This document shows, piece by piece, positions 1 to 10,044 of a DNA stretch of 64,000 nt (its first letter is position 1; each line of letters begins with the position of its first letter). The notes beneath the pieces were generated by a model. It was given only the letters and a program-made list of their open reading frames with translations, was not told the origin of the DNA and did not search any database. The stretch is from contig KZ111164.1 in assembly GCA_002077045.2 (NCBI GenBank), positions 243,509-307,508 of the forward strand, read 5' to 3'. Origin of the DNA: Rachicladosporium sp. CCFEE 5018 (taxonomy: Eukaryota > Ascomycota > Dothideomycetes > Cladosporiales > Cladosporiaceae). The translations under genes were made by a program, and so were the position numbers.

Positions 1-114
1 GGACTCCAGGTGGACGGAAACACGATGAGCGGTAGTGAGGAGTGAGAACCTGGACTGTCAAGTAGAATCATACTACGATATGCTTGGCTATGTACTGTGC
101 ATTTGGAGTGCAGT

Positions 115-2263
115 CTAGCGACCACCGTTAAGGTAGTAAGCAAGAGTGTAGTTCAAGAATGTACACTGCGCAAGATCAGGGAAGATCTGCGTCTTCGCTG
201 GGTAGTCGAGGTCCTTAGTGGGACCCGTCTCGCTCTGCACTGGCAACCATGGGCCAGACTGCTGCACGCCGATAGTGTCCTGTGATTGTTGTCAGTACTT
301 GTATTCGAGCGTCGTCAGGAAATAATCCACTTACGTTGGTGTAGCCACGGACACGTAGATACTCAGCATCTGGGTTTGGGTCGCCGTTCTTCGCGAACTG
401 CGCAAAGTACCCCGAGATCAACTGGCTAGCCTTCAGATCATTCGCATCCCTCAATGGGTACTCGTTGCCGTACGTGAACCCTAGATCGGAACCATGGATT
501 CTGAAGTATGGCAGATTTGGGTTGCCATTCGGGTATCCTGGAGTCACAGGTCCGACTGCCAGCCCAGACGCGCCGAGGTTGTTCGGGTCGTAGCCGTTAC
601 CAGTGCGAGTGATGGTATAGTAGTACGCCGTGTCGAACGCTCCGGTCTTAGCGCCAGCGTAGACAGTCGCCTCGTCAACGCAGCGGAAGGTCTTATCTGT
701 CGCGACGCGCTGGGAGACGTTGAAGCTGTCTAGGGAGATGTTGCCGGTGTTGTAGTAAGGGAATAGACCGCTGTCGATGATCTGCTGAGCGTAGGCGGCG
801 GAGATGCCGAGGGAAGCTTGAATACCCTGGGACTCAGTGGTGATGTTGCCTTGAGGGTAGTTGGAGAAAGAGGCGCCGTCGTTGGCGGTCGTGCCGAAGA
901 TGACGGGGACGTGGGCGGTGCTGCCGTTCTTGGTGGAGACGATGAGCTGCTCGGTGTTGACATATGTGCCGTCTTGGACAACATAGCGGGCGACTGCGCT
1001 GGCGCCCTGGATGGTAAGCGCAGGGGTAGTCTTCAGGCAGGCGATCTGAGCATCAAGAGTAGCCTGAGTGCAGCCGACTGCCTGGAACACCTGCTGTCCG
1101 GCGACGGCGTAGGACTGAGCAATGGTGTAGTAAGAGCTGTAGGTAGTGCCGTAGTCGCCGTTCTGGCCAAGAGTCACGCCGCCGCCGAGGTTGGACTGAG
1201 CGACCGCACCGACGATCAGCTTCTCCTTGATGACTGGTGGTGAGCCGAGGAGAGCGCGGACGGAGCCAGCACCAGCACTCTCGCCGATGATGGTGATCTT
1301 CTTTGGGTCTCCACCGAATGCAGCGATGTTGGCCTTCACCCACTCGAGTGCAGTGACCTGGTCACCAATGCCGAAGTTGCCCTTGATGTCGGTACCTGGG
1401 ATGGCAAGGAAACCGAGAGTAGAGAGACGGTAGTTGATTTCAACGCCGACAATGTCTTCGCGGGAGGCCAAGTTACCAGTGTCCTCGCCTGATCCGGAGC
1501 CACCATTGCCACCAGTGAAGCCACCACCGTGGATGGAGAACAGAACTGGCCTCAAACCCTTCTTCGAGCCAGCCTTCGGGAGGAAAGGAGTCTGGATGTT
1601 CAGGTAGAGGCAGTTCTCCACGGTACCACCGCCGTACGGCTGCACGCAGTTGGGTCCGTACGCAGTAGCCTGAATAGTCTGGCCAGTCAAGTTGTACACC
1701 TTGGAGTACTCAAATCGAGCCGGGGTGTTCGAGTACGGAATGCCAGAGAAGCGGAACGACTTCTGGTTCCTGAAGCCGACGAAGCTGTTGCCGTTCGATG
1801 CAACAGTGAGCTCGTTGGCGGGGGTGGCAGTAGCGTAGATACCGTTGTTGTTGCTGGACTGCGTGCACAAGATCGGGTACTTGTTGGACTTGCTGTTGAT
1901 GGCGGCGAACTGGAGCGACTTGGCGTCTTGCGGCACGCTCAGGACGGCGTCCGCGAGGTAGTAGTTGGTCTCGCCACCGAGGTAGGCCTGGTATGCGAGC
2001 TGCTGGAGGAAATCCGTGGCATGGGCCTGCACCGCAGCCTTGGTGAGCTGGGTCTCGCCGATGGCTGCGCAGGCAGCTGCGGCAGCGCTGGGCTTCAGCT
2101 GGTCCAGGAGGATCGCGCCAATGTGGTTAGCATCGTCCGTGGCATTGAGATTGTTCTGGTAGAGGAACGTGAGGGAGGTATCAGCATTGCTCACCGCCGC
2201 AGCAGTAGCCGATGCAGCGCTGAACAACACGGCCGCAGCAGTAGCACGATTGACAAAGACCAT
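115..2263 (-). CDS. Secreted type-B carboxylesterase/lipase (copy A)
   Basis: Predicted secreted serine esterase of the carboxylesterase type B/cholinesterase-like alpha/beta-hydrolase family. Exons are 335-2263 and 115-279, separated by a 55-bp GTAAGT...CACAG intron (280-334), giving about 697 residues. Reading through the intron instead gives a wrong basic tail. Residues 1-23 look like a signal peptide (Ala-rich after MVFVNRATAAAV). The oxyanion motif HGGGF is at 245-249, the nucleophile elbow GESAG has Ser329, a likely catalytic acid is Asp462 and a likely catalytic His is 590. Cysteines and several N-x-S/T sites suit an extracellular glycoprotein. The ~160-residue stretch before the FRFSGIPY motif is longer than usual in the family. 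The natural substrate is unknown. The gene is divergent from the molybdenum cofactor sulfurase gene. Copy B at 35721-37869 appears identical. Confidence 0.9.
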
Positions 2264-3364
2264 GATCGCGGTTGACTAGCGAGAGACAGACGCAAGGCGA
2301 TGCTGGAACAAGAGCGGAGATCCCCACGGGGAGTGTAAGGCTATATATCCTACTGTGCATACCTTCGGGTACAGTACCCTCATGGCAGCCACAATGACCG
2401 GGTCAACGACTTTACCACGCGTCGAGGACTACCGAGCCGTTGTCACGACTCCAGAAAATTGGCCGAGATCATGAAGCTTGTCTTGATGCGGTACATCCCT
2501 TGAGCCGTAGAAGCAGGTACGCAGGCGTACGCTTGACTCGGCAGGTCGATGGCGATGAAGTTTGCACGCGATGGCGGTTTGCGATTTAGCCGGACATATT
2601 GTTTTCTCCCGCTTGGCGGCTCAAAGTACTAGCCGAGCGATGTTGATCCACCATGTCGTCTGGATCCGTCTGTGCGGTGGAGTCGATCATGAATGCTTTC
2701 TCGAATCGACCGCGAGCAGGCTGTAGCGTGATAGCGTTGTCCCGTTCGCGGGGGAGGCTCTGGAGTGCCGTGGAGTCGACATGTTTGCAGACCGCATGGT
2801 GGCGCTTTACACGTGAATAATTGAGTGTTGACGCTGAAAGGTTCCAAAAGCCTGCTTAGAGGGAGGCTGATGGCGTGATGAGTTCTCCCGACCAATTTCA
2901 ACGACCCCGAACACGTCTCTCTGCCTTGATCTTGAGTTACATATTGCAGGACCTCGTGGTCGGATCGTGTTTGATCGACATCGCTGTCTCGATAATTTAG
3001 CGAGGTGGGTCAGGCCACGAGGGCAGGAGCCGGGGTCTCCCCGCTCAGTCTTGTTCCCTTGGCGCGATTGCGGTAAACAGTCGTTGCGAGAGGCGGTCTT
3101 GTTGTCTGAACAAGCTTGAGGAGCAAACAGACCTGATCATACATTTGAAAGGTTCACAAGAAGTGGCCAAACGAAAGTGTACAGCGACTTCGTCGCTTCA
3201 GCTCGCCCACCTCATGTACTGGATAAGCTCGTAGGAGATCGCCGAGGACCACCATTGATAACGGCCCTGATCTCTCTTTTTCCATTTCCTTATGGTCAAC
3301 TATCTCCATTTTCTCACCTCGATGCAATTCTGCAGTACCGTTCCGCTGGTGTGTTATAAGCCGG
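2264..3364. promoter_or_regulatory. Divergent intergenic region, esterase / MoCo sulfurase (copy A)
   Basis: This 1.1 kb separates two divergently transcribed genes and should hold both promoters. For the esterase, a TATATA element lies at about 2342-2348, roughly 80 bp upstream of its ATG. A CCCCACGGGG palindrome at 2322-2331 contains GTGGGG, which fits the fungal CreA consensus SYGGRG; this is a motif match only. No gene is supported inside. The sequence appears identical in copy B. Confidence 0.45.
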
Positions 3365-5770
3365 ATGACCATGGGTGAAGGACATCGCAGCATGGCTGCC
3401 CCCGAGGATGCTATGGAATACAATAACTACATCCAAGGACTGAGGGAGGAGCAGTACCCAATGCTTGCAGGAACAACATACCTTGATCATGCTGGAACTA
3501 CACCGTACAGCAAAATGCTGATGGAAAGGTTCCACGCAGACATGATGGGCACCCTGTTTGGCAATCCGCACTCGGCTTCTCAGTCGAGTCAGCAATCTAT
3601 GCAGATGATCGACGATACAAGACTGCAGCTTCTACGGCAATTCCGAGCAGACCCAGAGCATTTTGATGTAGTCTTCACCGCAAACGCCACTGCGGCCGTC
3701 AAGCTGGTCATGGATGCTTTTCGAGATCAGGACAGCGGGTTTTGGTATGGGTACCATGTGGACTCGCATACAAGCTTAGTGGGCGTGCGCGAGGTCGCCG
3801 GTAAGCACAGATGCTTCCAGTCAGACCGGGACGTGGAGCGGTGGATTGGAGACGAATGCGACGGAGCTGTGGGACAGGCTGGGCTCTTCGCGTCCCCGGC
3901 GCAGTCGAATATGAATGGCAGACGTCTGCCTCTAAGATGGAGCTCTCAAATACGCGACACTACTGGACCTCCCATCTACACATTGCTGGACGCTGCAGCT
4001 CTGACTTCGACGTCACCTCTGGATATGAGAGATAGCGATGCTGCGCCAGACTTTACCGCATTCAGCTTGTACAAAATCTTCGGTTTTCCGGATCTTGGCG
4101 CTCTGATCGTGCGCAAGAAGGCAGCTCATGTCTTCGCCAAGCGTGCGTACTTCGGCGGCGGCACCGTGGACATGGTTGTGTGCTTGAAAGAAACCTGGCA
4201 CGCAAAGAAGACCGGGTCCCTGCACGAGCAGCTTGAGGACGGTACATTGCCTATACACAGCATCTTGGCTTTACGAGCCGCAATGGACACACATGCGGAG
4301 CTACATGGAACCTTGGAGCGAGTCTCGCGTCATACAGCGATGCTGGCAGAGCGATTGTACCATGGTCTCCGGAAGCTGAAACATGCTAATGGAAGCGCTG
4401 TCGCTCAGGTCTACAAGCATGAGAAATCAGACTACAGCAACAGCACCACACAAGGTCCTATCGTAGCCTTCAATCTACGTGACAGTCATGGCAAGTGGGT
4501 GAGCAACACAGAAGTCGAGAAGCTCGCGTCCATCAAGGACATCCAGCTTCGTGTGGGAGGCATCTGCAATCCGGGTGGCATTGCCTCGGCGTTATATCTG
4601 GAACCTTGGGAGATGCGATACAATTTTTCGGCTGGTCAGAGGTGTGGTGGCGAGCACGACATACTCAATGGGAAGCCGACTGGCATGATACGGGCGAGTC
4701 TCGGAGCCATGAGTACACTGGTTGATGTCGAGAAACTGCTCTCCTTCATCGACGAGTTCTTCGTTGACAGAACGTCTACAAAGCCGCCAGTACAGGTCAG
4801 TGGGACTGGAAACGTGCTCCGACAGTCGGACTGGCACATCGAAGCTCTCACAGTCTACCCGATCAAAAGCTGCGGCGGCTGGCAGATTCCCTCAGACACC
4901 GACTGGGACGTCCGTCCGGAAGGTCTAGCCTGGGACCGCGAATGGTGCATCGTCCACCAAGGCACCGGCGTGGCTCTAAGCCAGAAGCGACATCCTCGCA
5001 TGGCTCTCATACGTCCTCATTTGGACTTCAAGACAGGCAGGCTGGTGATAACCCAGGCTGGTAATGCCACTGAGGTTTCGGTACCGCTCTCCTTGGATCC
5101 CTCCTACTTCGATCCCACCGATCTGAAGTCTCACACCACACAAGTCTGCGGCGACACCATCAAAACCCGTATCTACACCTCTCCCGCCATTGCAGACTTC
5201 TTCACGAACGCTCTTGGCGTACCCTGCACACTCGCTCGATTCCCGAGTCCTACGTCAACAGACCCGTCGACTCGCCACAGTAAGCCGCAGCTCAGCAGGA
5301 CAGCCTCGACTTTTGGTCCATCGCGCTTACTCCTACCGAATGAATCTCCAATTCTCGCCATCGCGCGCCCTTCTCTGAATGCCCTGAACACCTACCTGAA
5401 ACTGCACTCCCTACACGCTGCACCCGCTGCGCAATTTCGCGCCAACATTATCCTCGCGCAATCCTCTCCCGCAGGCAGCGAAACACCTTGGGCCGAGGAC
5501 ACATGGCAAAGCTTTACCGTCGCATCCGATAAGGGCGTCGAGGGAGCGAGTATGGATGTGCTGGGAGGATGCAGAAGATGCGGCATGGTCTGCGTGGATC
5601 AGACTACGGGTATCAGGGCAGAGGCAGGAGAGCCATTCGTGAGTCTGGCGAAGATGAGGAGGGTTGGGGGAAGGGTGCTGTTTGGCGTGCATTGTGCGCT
5701 TCGTGGGACTGCGGGCAGTGTCAGGGTTGGACAGGTCGTAGAGACCACAGAAGGCAGGGAGGAGGGCTGA
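3365..5770 (+). CDS. hxB: Molybdenum cofactor sulfurase (copy A)
   Basis: Single-exon 801-residue enzyme that transfers sulfur from L-cysteine to the molybdenum cofactor of xanthine dehydrogenase-type hydroxylases (HxB/MOCOS family). The N-terminal half is a class V aminotransferase-like cysteine desulfurase: YLDHAGTTPYS at 39-49, GNPHS at 66-70, the PLP-binding Lys237 in SLYKIFG and the persulfide-forming Cys401 in GGICNPGG. From about residue 488 a MOSC N-terminal barrel begins (ALTVYPIKSCGGW), followed by the MOSC domain with FRANI and GGCRRCGMVCVD. Length and order match the family. The start is the first in-frame ATG, although Met10 or Met17 is possible. The gene converges on the DUF1749 gene 142 bp downstream. 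Copy B differs at about eight residues. Confidence 0.93.
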   Translation: MTMGEGHRSMAAPEDAMEYNNYIQGLREEQYPMLAGTTYLDHAGTTPYSKMLMERFHADMMGTLFGNPHSASQSSQQSMQMIDDTRLQLLRQFRADPEHFDVVFTANATAAVKLVMDAFRDQDSGFWYGYHVDSHTSLVGVREVAGKHRCFQSDRDVERWIGDECDGAVGQAGLFASPAQSNMNGRRLPLRWSSQIRDTTGPPIYTLLDAAALTSTSPLDMRDSDAAPDFTAFSLYKIFGFPDLGALIVRKKAAHVFAKRAYFGGGTVDMVVCLKETWHAKKTGSLHEQLEDGTLPIHSILALRAAMDTHAELHGTLERVSRHTAMLAERLYHGLRKLKHANGSAVAQVYKHEKSDYSNSTTQGPIVAFNLRDSHGKWVSNTEVEKLASIKDIQLRVGGICNPGGIASALYLEPWEMRYNFSAGQRCGGEHDILNGKPTGMIRASLGAMSTLVDVEKLLSFIDEFFVDRTSTKPPVQVSGTGNVLRQSDWHIEALTVYPIKSCGGWQIPSDTDWDVRPEGLAWDREWCIVHQGTGVALSQKRHPRMALIRPHLDFKTGRLVITQAGNATEVSVPLSLDPSYFDPTDLKSHTTQVCGDTIKTRIYTSPAIADFFTNALGVPCTLARFPSPTSTDPSTRHSKPQLSRTASTFGPSRLLLPNESPILAIARPSLNALNTYLKLHSLHAAPAAQFRANIILAQSSPAGSETPWAEDTWQSFTVASDKGVEGASMDVLGGCRRCGMVCVDQTTGIRAEAGEPFVSLAKMRRVGGRVLFGVHCALRGTAGSVRVGQVVETTEGREEG

Positions 5771-5912
5771 GCGCTGTGCGAGGCATGGCGAATGTCAACA
5801 CGGCTGAAGATGAAATTACCTACTCGTTCAAGCGGATTTGGCAAGTCTCGAGCACAATGTCTTAATCTAGAGGTCTTGAACATGTAAGTCCACAATCGAA
5901 TTGGGTATCATA

Positions 5913-6890
5913 CTATATGCGTGCGCCACCACTCGTATGCTGCAACTCCTCACTATCCATTCTCGCAACGAAGCCGACAACCCTACGTATCAAATCCTGC
6001 ACCACAGCCTGTGGATTGCCATTGAGATTATGACTTGCCCCTTCAACCACCCCGCCGTTGGTGTTGTCCGTTACTCCGCCGCCTATGAGCGTCGCTGCCG
6101 TCCACCTCGCCACGAGCGCATGCTTATCGATTGTCTCCGTCACGCTCTCGTCACTTCCTCCTTCCAGAATCAGCAACGCAGTGCTAGCCGGAAACTTCCC
6201 AAAGCTAGCGGCTAATCGCTCATCTGATAGATCACTCGAAAAGAAGTCATCCGCTCCGTCGTGAGCAGGCGCAGGGGAGGCGATGTCTACCCATCTTCTA
6301 GCCGTGATTGCGACGCGGCCGAATATCACTTTCGTCAGCCGGTTGGGCATCACGTCCTTGTCGTGCCCTTCCCGACACATCTTCAGCGCAAGCTGATTCG
6401 CTTCGTTAATCATAGCCGCGGGAACATCTGCTTCGATGGCCTCTCGATCCGAGACCGGCGCTTGCAGAATCACGCCCTCAACAAGGGGTCTATTCTCATT
6501 TCCTTTCCCGGCGACATACTCCATGCAATCCTGACACCCCGTACTATGCCCCATAATCACTACCTTCCCTCCCGGCCTCATCTGCTTGATCATCGTAACA
6601 ATCTTGCCTATCTCCTCTGCATCCCGAGCAATGCTGCTTGTGCCCCAGCTGTGACCTGCTGAGGAGAGCGAGGCGGGCATGAGGGACCATATTGGGCCTA
6701 GAGCGTGGGCGAGACGGAGTGGGTAGGAGACTGAGAGGTAAGTGTCGAAGAGGCCACCGATCCAGAGGAGGGTGTTTATATTCAGGCTGCGGGCAAGAGG
6801 TTCGGAGGGTTCGAAGGCGGAGAGGTTTGGGGGGATGAAGTGGAGGGTGCCTGGGTGGGAGGAAGGGGGAGGGGGGGTGTGGGAGTCCAT
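5913..6890 (-). CDS. DUF1749 alpha/beta-hydrolase-like protein (copy A)
   Basis: 325-residue protein resembling the fungal DUF1749/UPF0613 family, an alpha/beta-hydrolase fold of uncertain function. After a Pro-rich N-terminus come the strand LLWIGGLFDTYLSVSY, the nucleophile elbow MGHSTGCQD (Ser116) and a C-terminal GASHNLNGNP segment that could supply the catalytic His. I chose the start MDSHTPPPP at 6890. The 13 upstream in-frame codons begin with GTG, not ATG, and differ between copies at several residues, whereas the body is far more conserved, so they are probably 5' UTR. The gene is convergent with the MoCo sulfurase gene. Hydrolase activity is inferred from the fold only. Confidence 0.82.
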   Translation of the reverse strand: MDSHTPPPPSSHPGTLHFIPPNLSAFEPSEPLARSLNINTLLWIGGLFDTYLSVSYPLRLAHALGPIWSLMPASLSSAGHSWGTSSIARDAEEIGKIVTMIKQMRPGGKVVIMGHSTGCQDCMEYVAGKGNENRPLVEGVILQAPVSDREAIEADVPAAMINEANQLALKMCREGHDKDVMPNRLTKVIFGRVAITARRWVDIASPAPAHDGADDFFSSDLSDERLAASFGKFPASTALLILEGGSDESVTETIDKHALVARWTAATLIGGGVTDNTNGGVVEGASHNLNGNPQAVVQDLIRRVVGFVARMDSEELQHTSGGARI

Positions 6891-8271
6891 GTCGGCAATG
6901 AAGGAAATTAAAAGGGTAGCAACATTCACTGAAAGTCACTTACAGCTTCCTGCTTACCATAGATCTCGCATTTAGCCCCGCCTTCCTCATGTGGGCACCG
7001 CTACTGCGGGCGTTCCTGCATGGCGCAGTTGCCGAGAAGTGACAGATTACTTGCTTACAAGTCAGGACGATATCGTATCATGTTTGTCAGTCAATACTCT
7101 GTTGCGACCAGAGCGCAGCTACGCTTATGGCTTTGATCGAATGCATTCGTGGGTGATGCGCTAGTTGCAGCAGCCCGATTCCTGGCATTGAATAATAGAG
7201 TGGGATATACTACCTGGTTTCGGAAAGGCTAACCAAAGGTCCTTGAGATCGGTAGAGTCGCGGCCAGTAGCTCGAGCGTACACACAAGCTTCACGGGAAC
7301 AGGGCAGTCGTGATCTTGCAGTCTACATGATACATGTGCTGCTCAGCGAATTCGCCGTGCAACGCACCAGCAGGAACAGGTCCTCGCAGAACTGTCCCGG
7401 TCGCAGCGGCTCTATTCTATGACGAGCAAATACTTTGCCACTGGCATGATCAGATTAGCACCCAAATGGCCAGAGCGCGGGGGTAATCTGAAAACCACGT
7501 TGGAAGTGACCGCTAGATTGGAGCATGACTGCTGCATTACCGTCCAGAACCAGAAACAGCCTCACCGCCAGGTCGTTAGGTGCTCGAGGCTTGCATTCAG
7601 CGTTGCACAGCAGCTAGAATGTCATGCCGAATTCATGTCGTGCTCGTGGTCACAATAGTTTCGTCGATAGTGGTAGCCCCGTCACTAATGCCCAGATCCT
7701 GTGCGCTCTCAGTTGATTACTGGTGTTGGAAGTCGCCCTCAGGGAGTGATGCCATAGTCCGGGTAGTATGTCGAGCAATCATGCGTTGGCTTAGTCGCAT
7801 GGGCCTGGCGCAGGAGGTAGATGCCATTTGAGTAGTCATCATGGACGCACTGGCCATCATCGCTCTTTGTGCTCAAGCTCTCATCTACTGATGGGGCCGA
7901 AGGAATGTGACACAAGGACGAGATGGTGGAAAATGAAAGCACAGAATGACCATCCAATGGCGCTTTGCACACCCTTGCAAAACTGAAGGCGCACCGTGCG
8001 CTGCTTGGCTGGGCCAACGGCGATAACTGATTGCTGTCCTACCAATTGCCTGGGATGCAGATCCTCTCCCTGCACCTCGCAGCAATCACTTGCAGTCCAA
8101 TAAAGGCCGCATGTCAGCCTTGCACTTCACCTGGCGCGCCTCGGTCGCGACGGACTTCCCTTGACATGTGTCTGCGCATGTTTGCTTCACCTGACTTTAT
8201 CTTGAGCCCGCGGAGTATTCCGTGAGGCCTCATAGCTCCGCCACTCCCTCTCGATATCACCGATCGCTATC
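6891..8271. other. Intergenic region without a supported gene (copy A)
   Basis: 1.38 kb between the divergent DUF1749 and permease genes, holding both promoters. Reading frames here are short and do not stay in frame with copy B (42497-43876), which has small indels. A TGATAG (HGATAR, GATA-factor-like) lies on the minus strand directly before the permease ATG, but it is a very common motif. Confidence 0.6.
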
Positions 8272-10044
8272 ATGGACTACTCTGAGAAAGCTGCGCGCAC
8301 TTCAGACTACTCACCAAGCGGCTCCGGCGACCTCCCGATCTACGGGCATAGTCTCAATCGCCACCGACCATGGACTACGAGACTAATCGATAGCTTCAAG
8401 AGGGACCCGAATGCGCACGCCACTCCCTCCGGCGCCGTCGGTACTGATGGCAGAGTCTACGATGTCGAGGAGGCCGCGCAAAACACGGCAAATTCGCCAC
8501 TCGCGCGCCATCTCAAAGGCCGACATCTGCAAATGATTGCAATTGGAGGCTCGATTGGCAGCGGGCTGTTCGTTGGCTCAGGTGCTGCACTTGCCAATGG
8601 CGGACCAGCGTCACTCTTTCTGGCGTACTGCATCATTGGCATCATGTTGTACTGCACGGTACATGCGCTGGGCGAGTTGGCCGTGCTGTTTCCTGTGGCT
8701 GGGTCTTTCAGTGCTTATTCGACAAGGTTCTTGGACCCGGCTTGGGGTTTCGCGATGGGCTGGAATTACGCCATGCAATGGCTCGTGGTTCTGCCACTCG
8801 AAATTGTGGCAGCGACGCTGACGATCGAATACTGGACGAAGAAGACCATCAACAACGATGCCTGGGTAGCGATCTTTCTGGTTCTGATAGTGGTCATCAA
8901 CCTGTTCGGTGTCAGAGGGTATGGTGAAGCTGAGTTCATCTTCGCCATCATTAAAGTCGTGGCGGTTGTTGGCTGGATCATTCTCGGCATCATATTGAAC
9001 ATCGGAGGCGGGCCTGATGGTAGCTACATCGGTGGGAAGTACTGGCACGATCCGGGAGCGTTCAACAATGGGTTCAAGGGATTGTGCTCGGTCTTCGTCA
9101 CAGCTGCGTTCGCCTTCGCAGGGACAGAGCTCGTCGGACTTGCCGCCGCTGAAACCGCAAACCCGCGCAAGTCCTTACCCACAGCCATCAAGCAGGTATT
9201 CTGGCGGATTACACTGTTCTACATCGTGTCACTTATTCTGGTGGGACTACTTGTCCCTTACACAGACGGACAGCTCGTTAATGCAAGAAGCTCTGTCGAT
9301 ATCAAGGCGTCGCCCTTCGTTATTGCGATTGCGAACGCCGGCATCACTGGTCTGCCATCCGTCATGAATGCCGTCATCATGATAGCTGTACTGTCCGTCG
9401 GCAACTCCTCTATCTACGGGAGCTCTAGGACGCTCGCAGCGTTGGCGGAACAGAACCAAGCTCCCAAGATACTTGGTTATATCGACCGAAAAGGTCGACC
9501 AATCGTCGCGATCGGACTGGCGTCAGTGCTAGGTTTGCTCGCATTCATGGCGGGCTCTGATGCGTTCCAGAGCAAGGCCTTCAACTGGATGCTTGCGCTC
9601 TCAGGACTTTCTTCCATCTTTACCTGGGGCAGCATCTGCCTAGCGCATATACGCTTCCGCTCCGCTTGGAAAAGGCAGGGCCACACCCTAGACGAGCTCG
9701 CCTTCCGAAGTCAGCCAGGCGTGTTCGGGTCTTGGCTTGGACTTATCATCAACTGCTTGGTGTTGATCACACAGTTTTGGACCGCCGCGTGGCCAATTGG
9801 GTATGGCACCTTGAGTACGCAAGACAGATTCACTGGGTTTTTCCAGGCGTACCTCGCAGCGCCGGTCGTCATCATAATGTACATCATCTACAAAGTCTGG
9901 AAGCAGACGCCATTCATGAGGAGTCACAACATGGACCTGCATACTGGAATCAGGGACTTGAACGTCGCCGAGCTGATAGCCGAGGAGAAAGCCGAGCGGA
10001 GGAGCTGGCCTCGATACAAGAGGACATATAAATACTTTTGCTGA
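8272..10044 (+). CDS. General amino acid permease, YAT/AAP family (copy A)
   Basis: Intronless 590-residue plasma-membrane amino acid:proton symporter of the fungal YAT (GAP1/PUT4-like) family. A hydrophilic N-terminal tail of about 80 residues precedes about 12 predicted membrane segments. TM1 carries the substrate-binding glycine motif GGSIGSGLFVGSG, and the TM6 region carries FAFAGTELVGLAAAE followed by NPRKSLP. The C-terminal tail contains a conserved HNMDLHTGIRDL stretch and ends KYFC. Substrate specificity cannot be read from sequence. The first ~590 bp match copy B at over 99%. The part from about 9120 to the stop is strongly diverged, although both copies stay open and preserve the membrane segments. 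Confidence 0.93.
   Translation: MDYSEKAARTSDYSPSGSGDLPIYGHSLNRHRPWTTRLIDSFKRDPNAHATPSGAVGTDGRVYDVEEAAQNTANSPLARHLKGRHLQMIAIGGSIGSGLFVGSGAALANGGPASLFLAYCIIGIMLYCTVHALGELAVLFPVAGSFSAYSTRFLDPAWGFAMGWNYAMQWLVVLPLEIVAATLTIEYWTKKTINNDAWVAIFLVLIVVINLFGVRGYGEAEFIFAIIKVVAVVGWIILGIILNIGGGPDGSYIGGKYWHDPGAFNNGFKGLCSVFVTAAFAFAGTELVGLAAAETANPRKSLPTAIKQVFWRITLFYIVSLILVGLLVPYTDGQLVNARSSVDIKASPFVIAIANAGITGLPSVMNAVIMIAVLSVGNSSIYGSSRTLAALAEQNQAPKILGYIDRKGRPIVAIGLASVLGLLAFMAGSDAFQSKAFNWMLALSGLSSIFTWGSICLAHIRFRSAWKRQGHTLDELAFRSQPGVFGSWLGLIINCLVLITQFWTAAWPIGYGTLSTQDRFTGFFQAYLAAPVVIIMYIIYKVWKQTPFMRSHNMDLHTGIRDLNVAELIAEEKAERRSWPRYKRTYKYFC

Noticed and set aside
1529..2275. 248-codon plus-strand frame opposite the esterase (and its copy at 37135-37881)
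   Set aside because: It lies entirely antisense to a well-supported enzyme with catalytic motifs; it arises from codon bias and has no recognisable domain.
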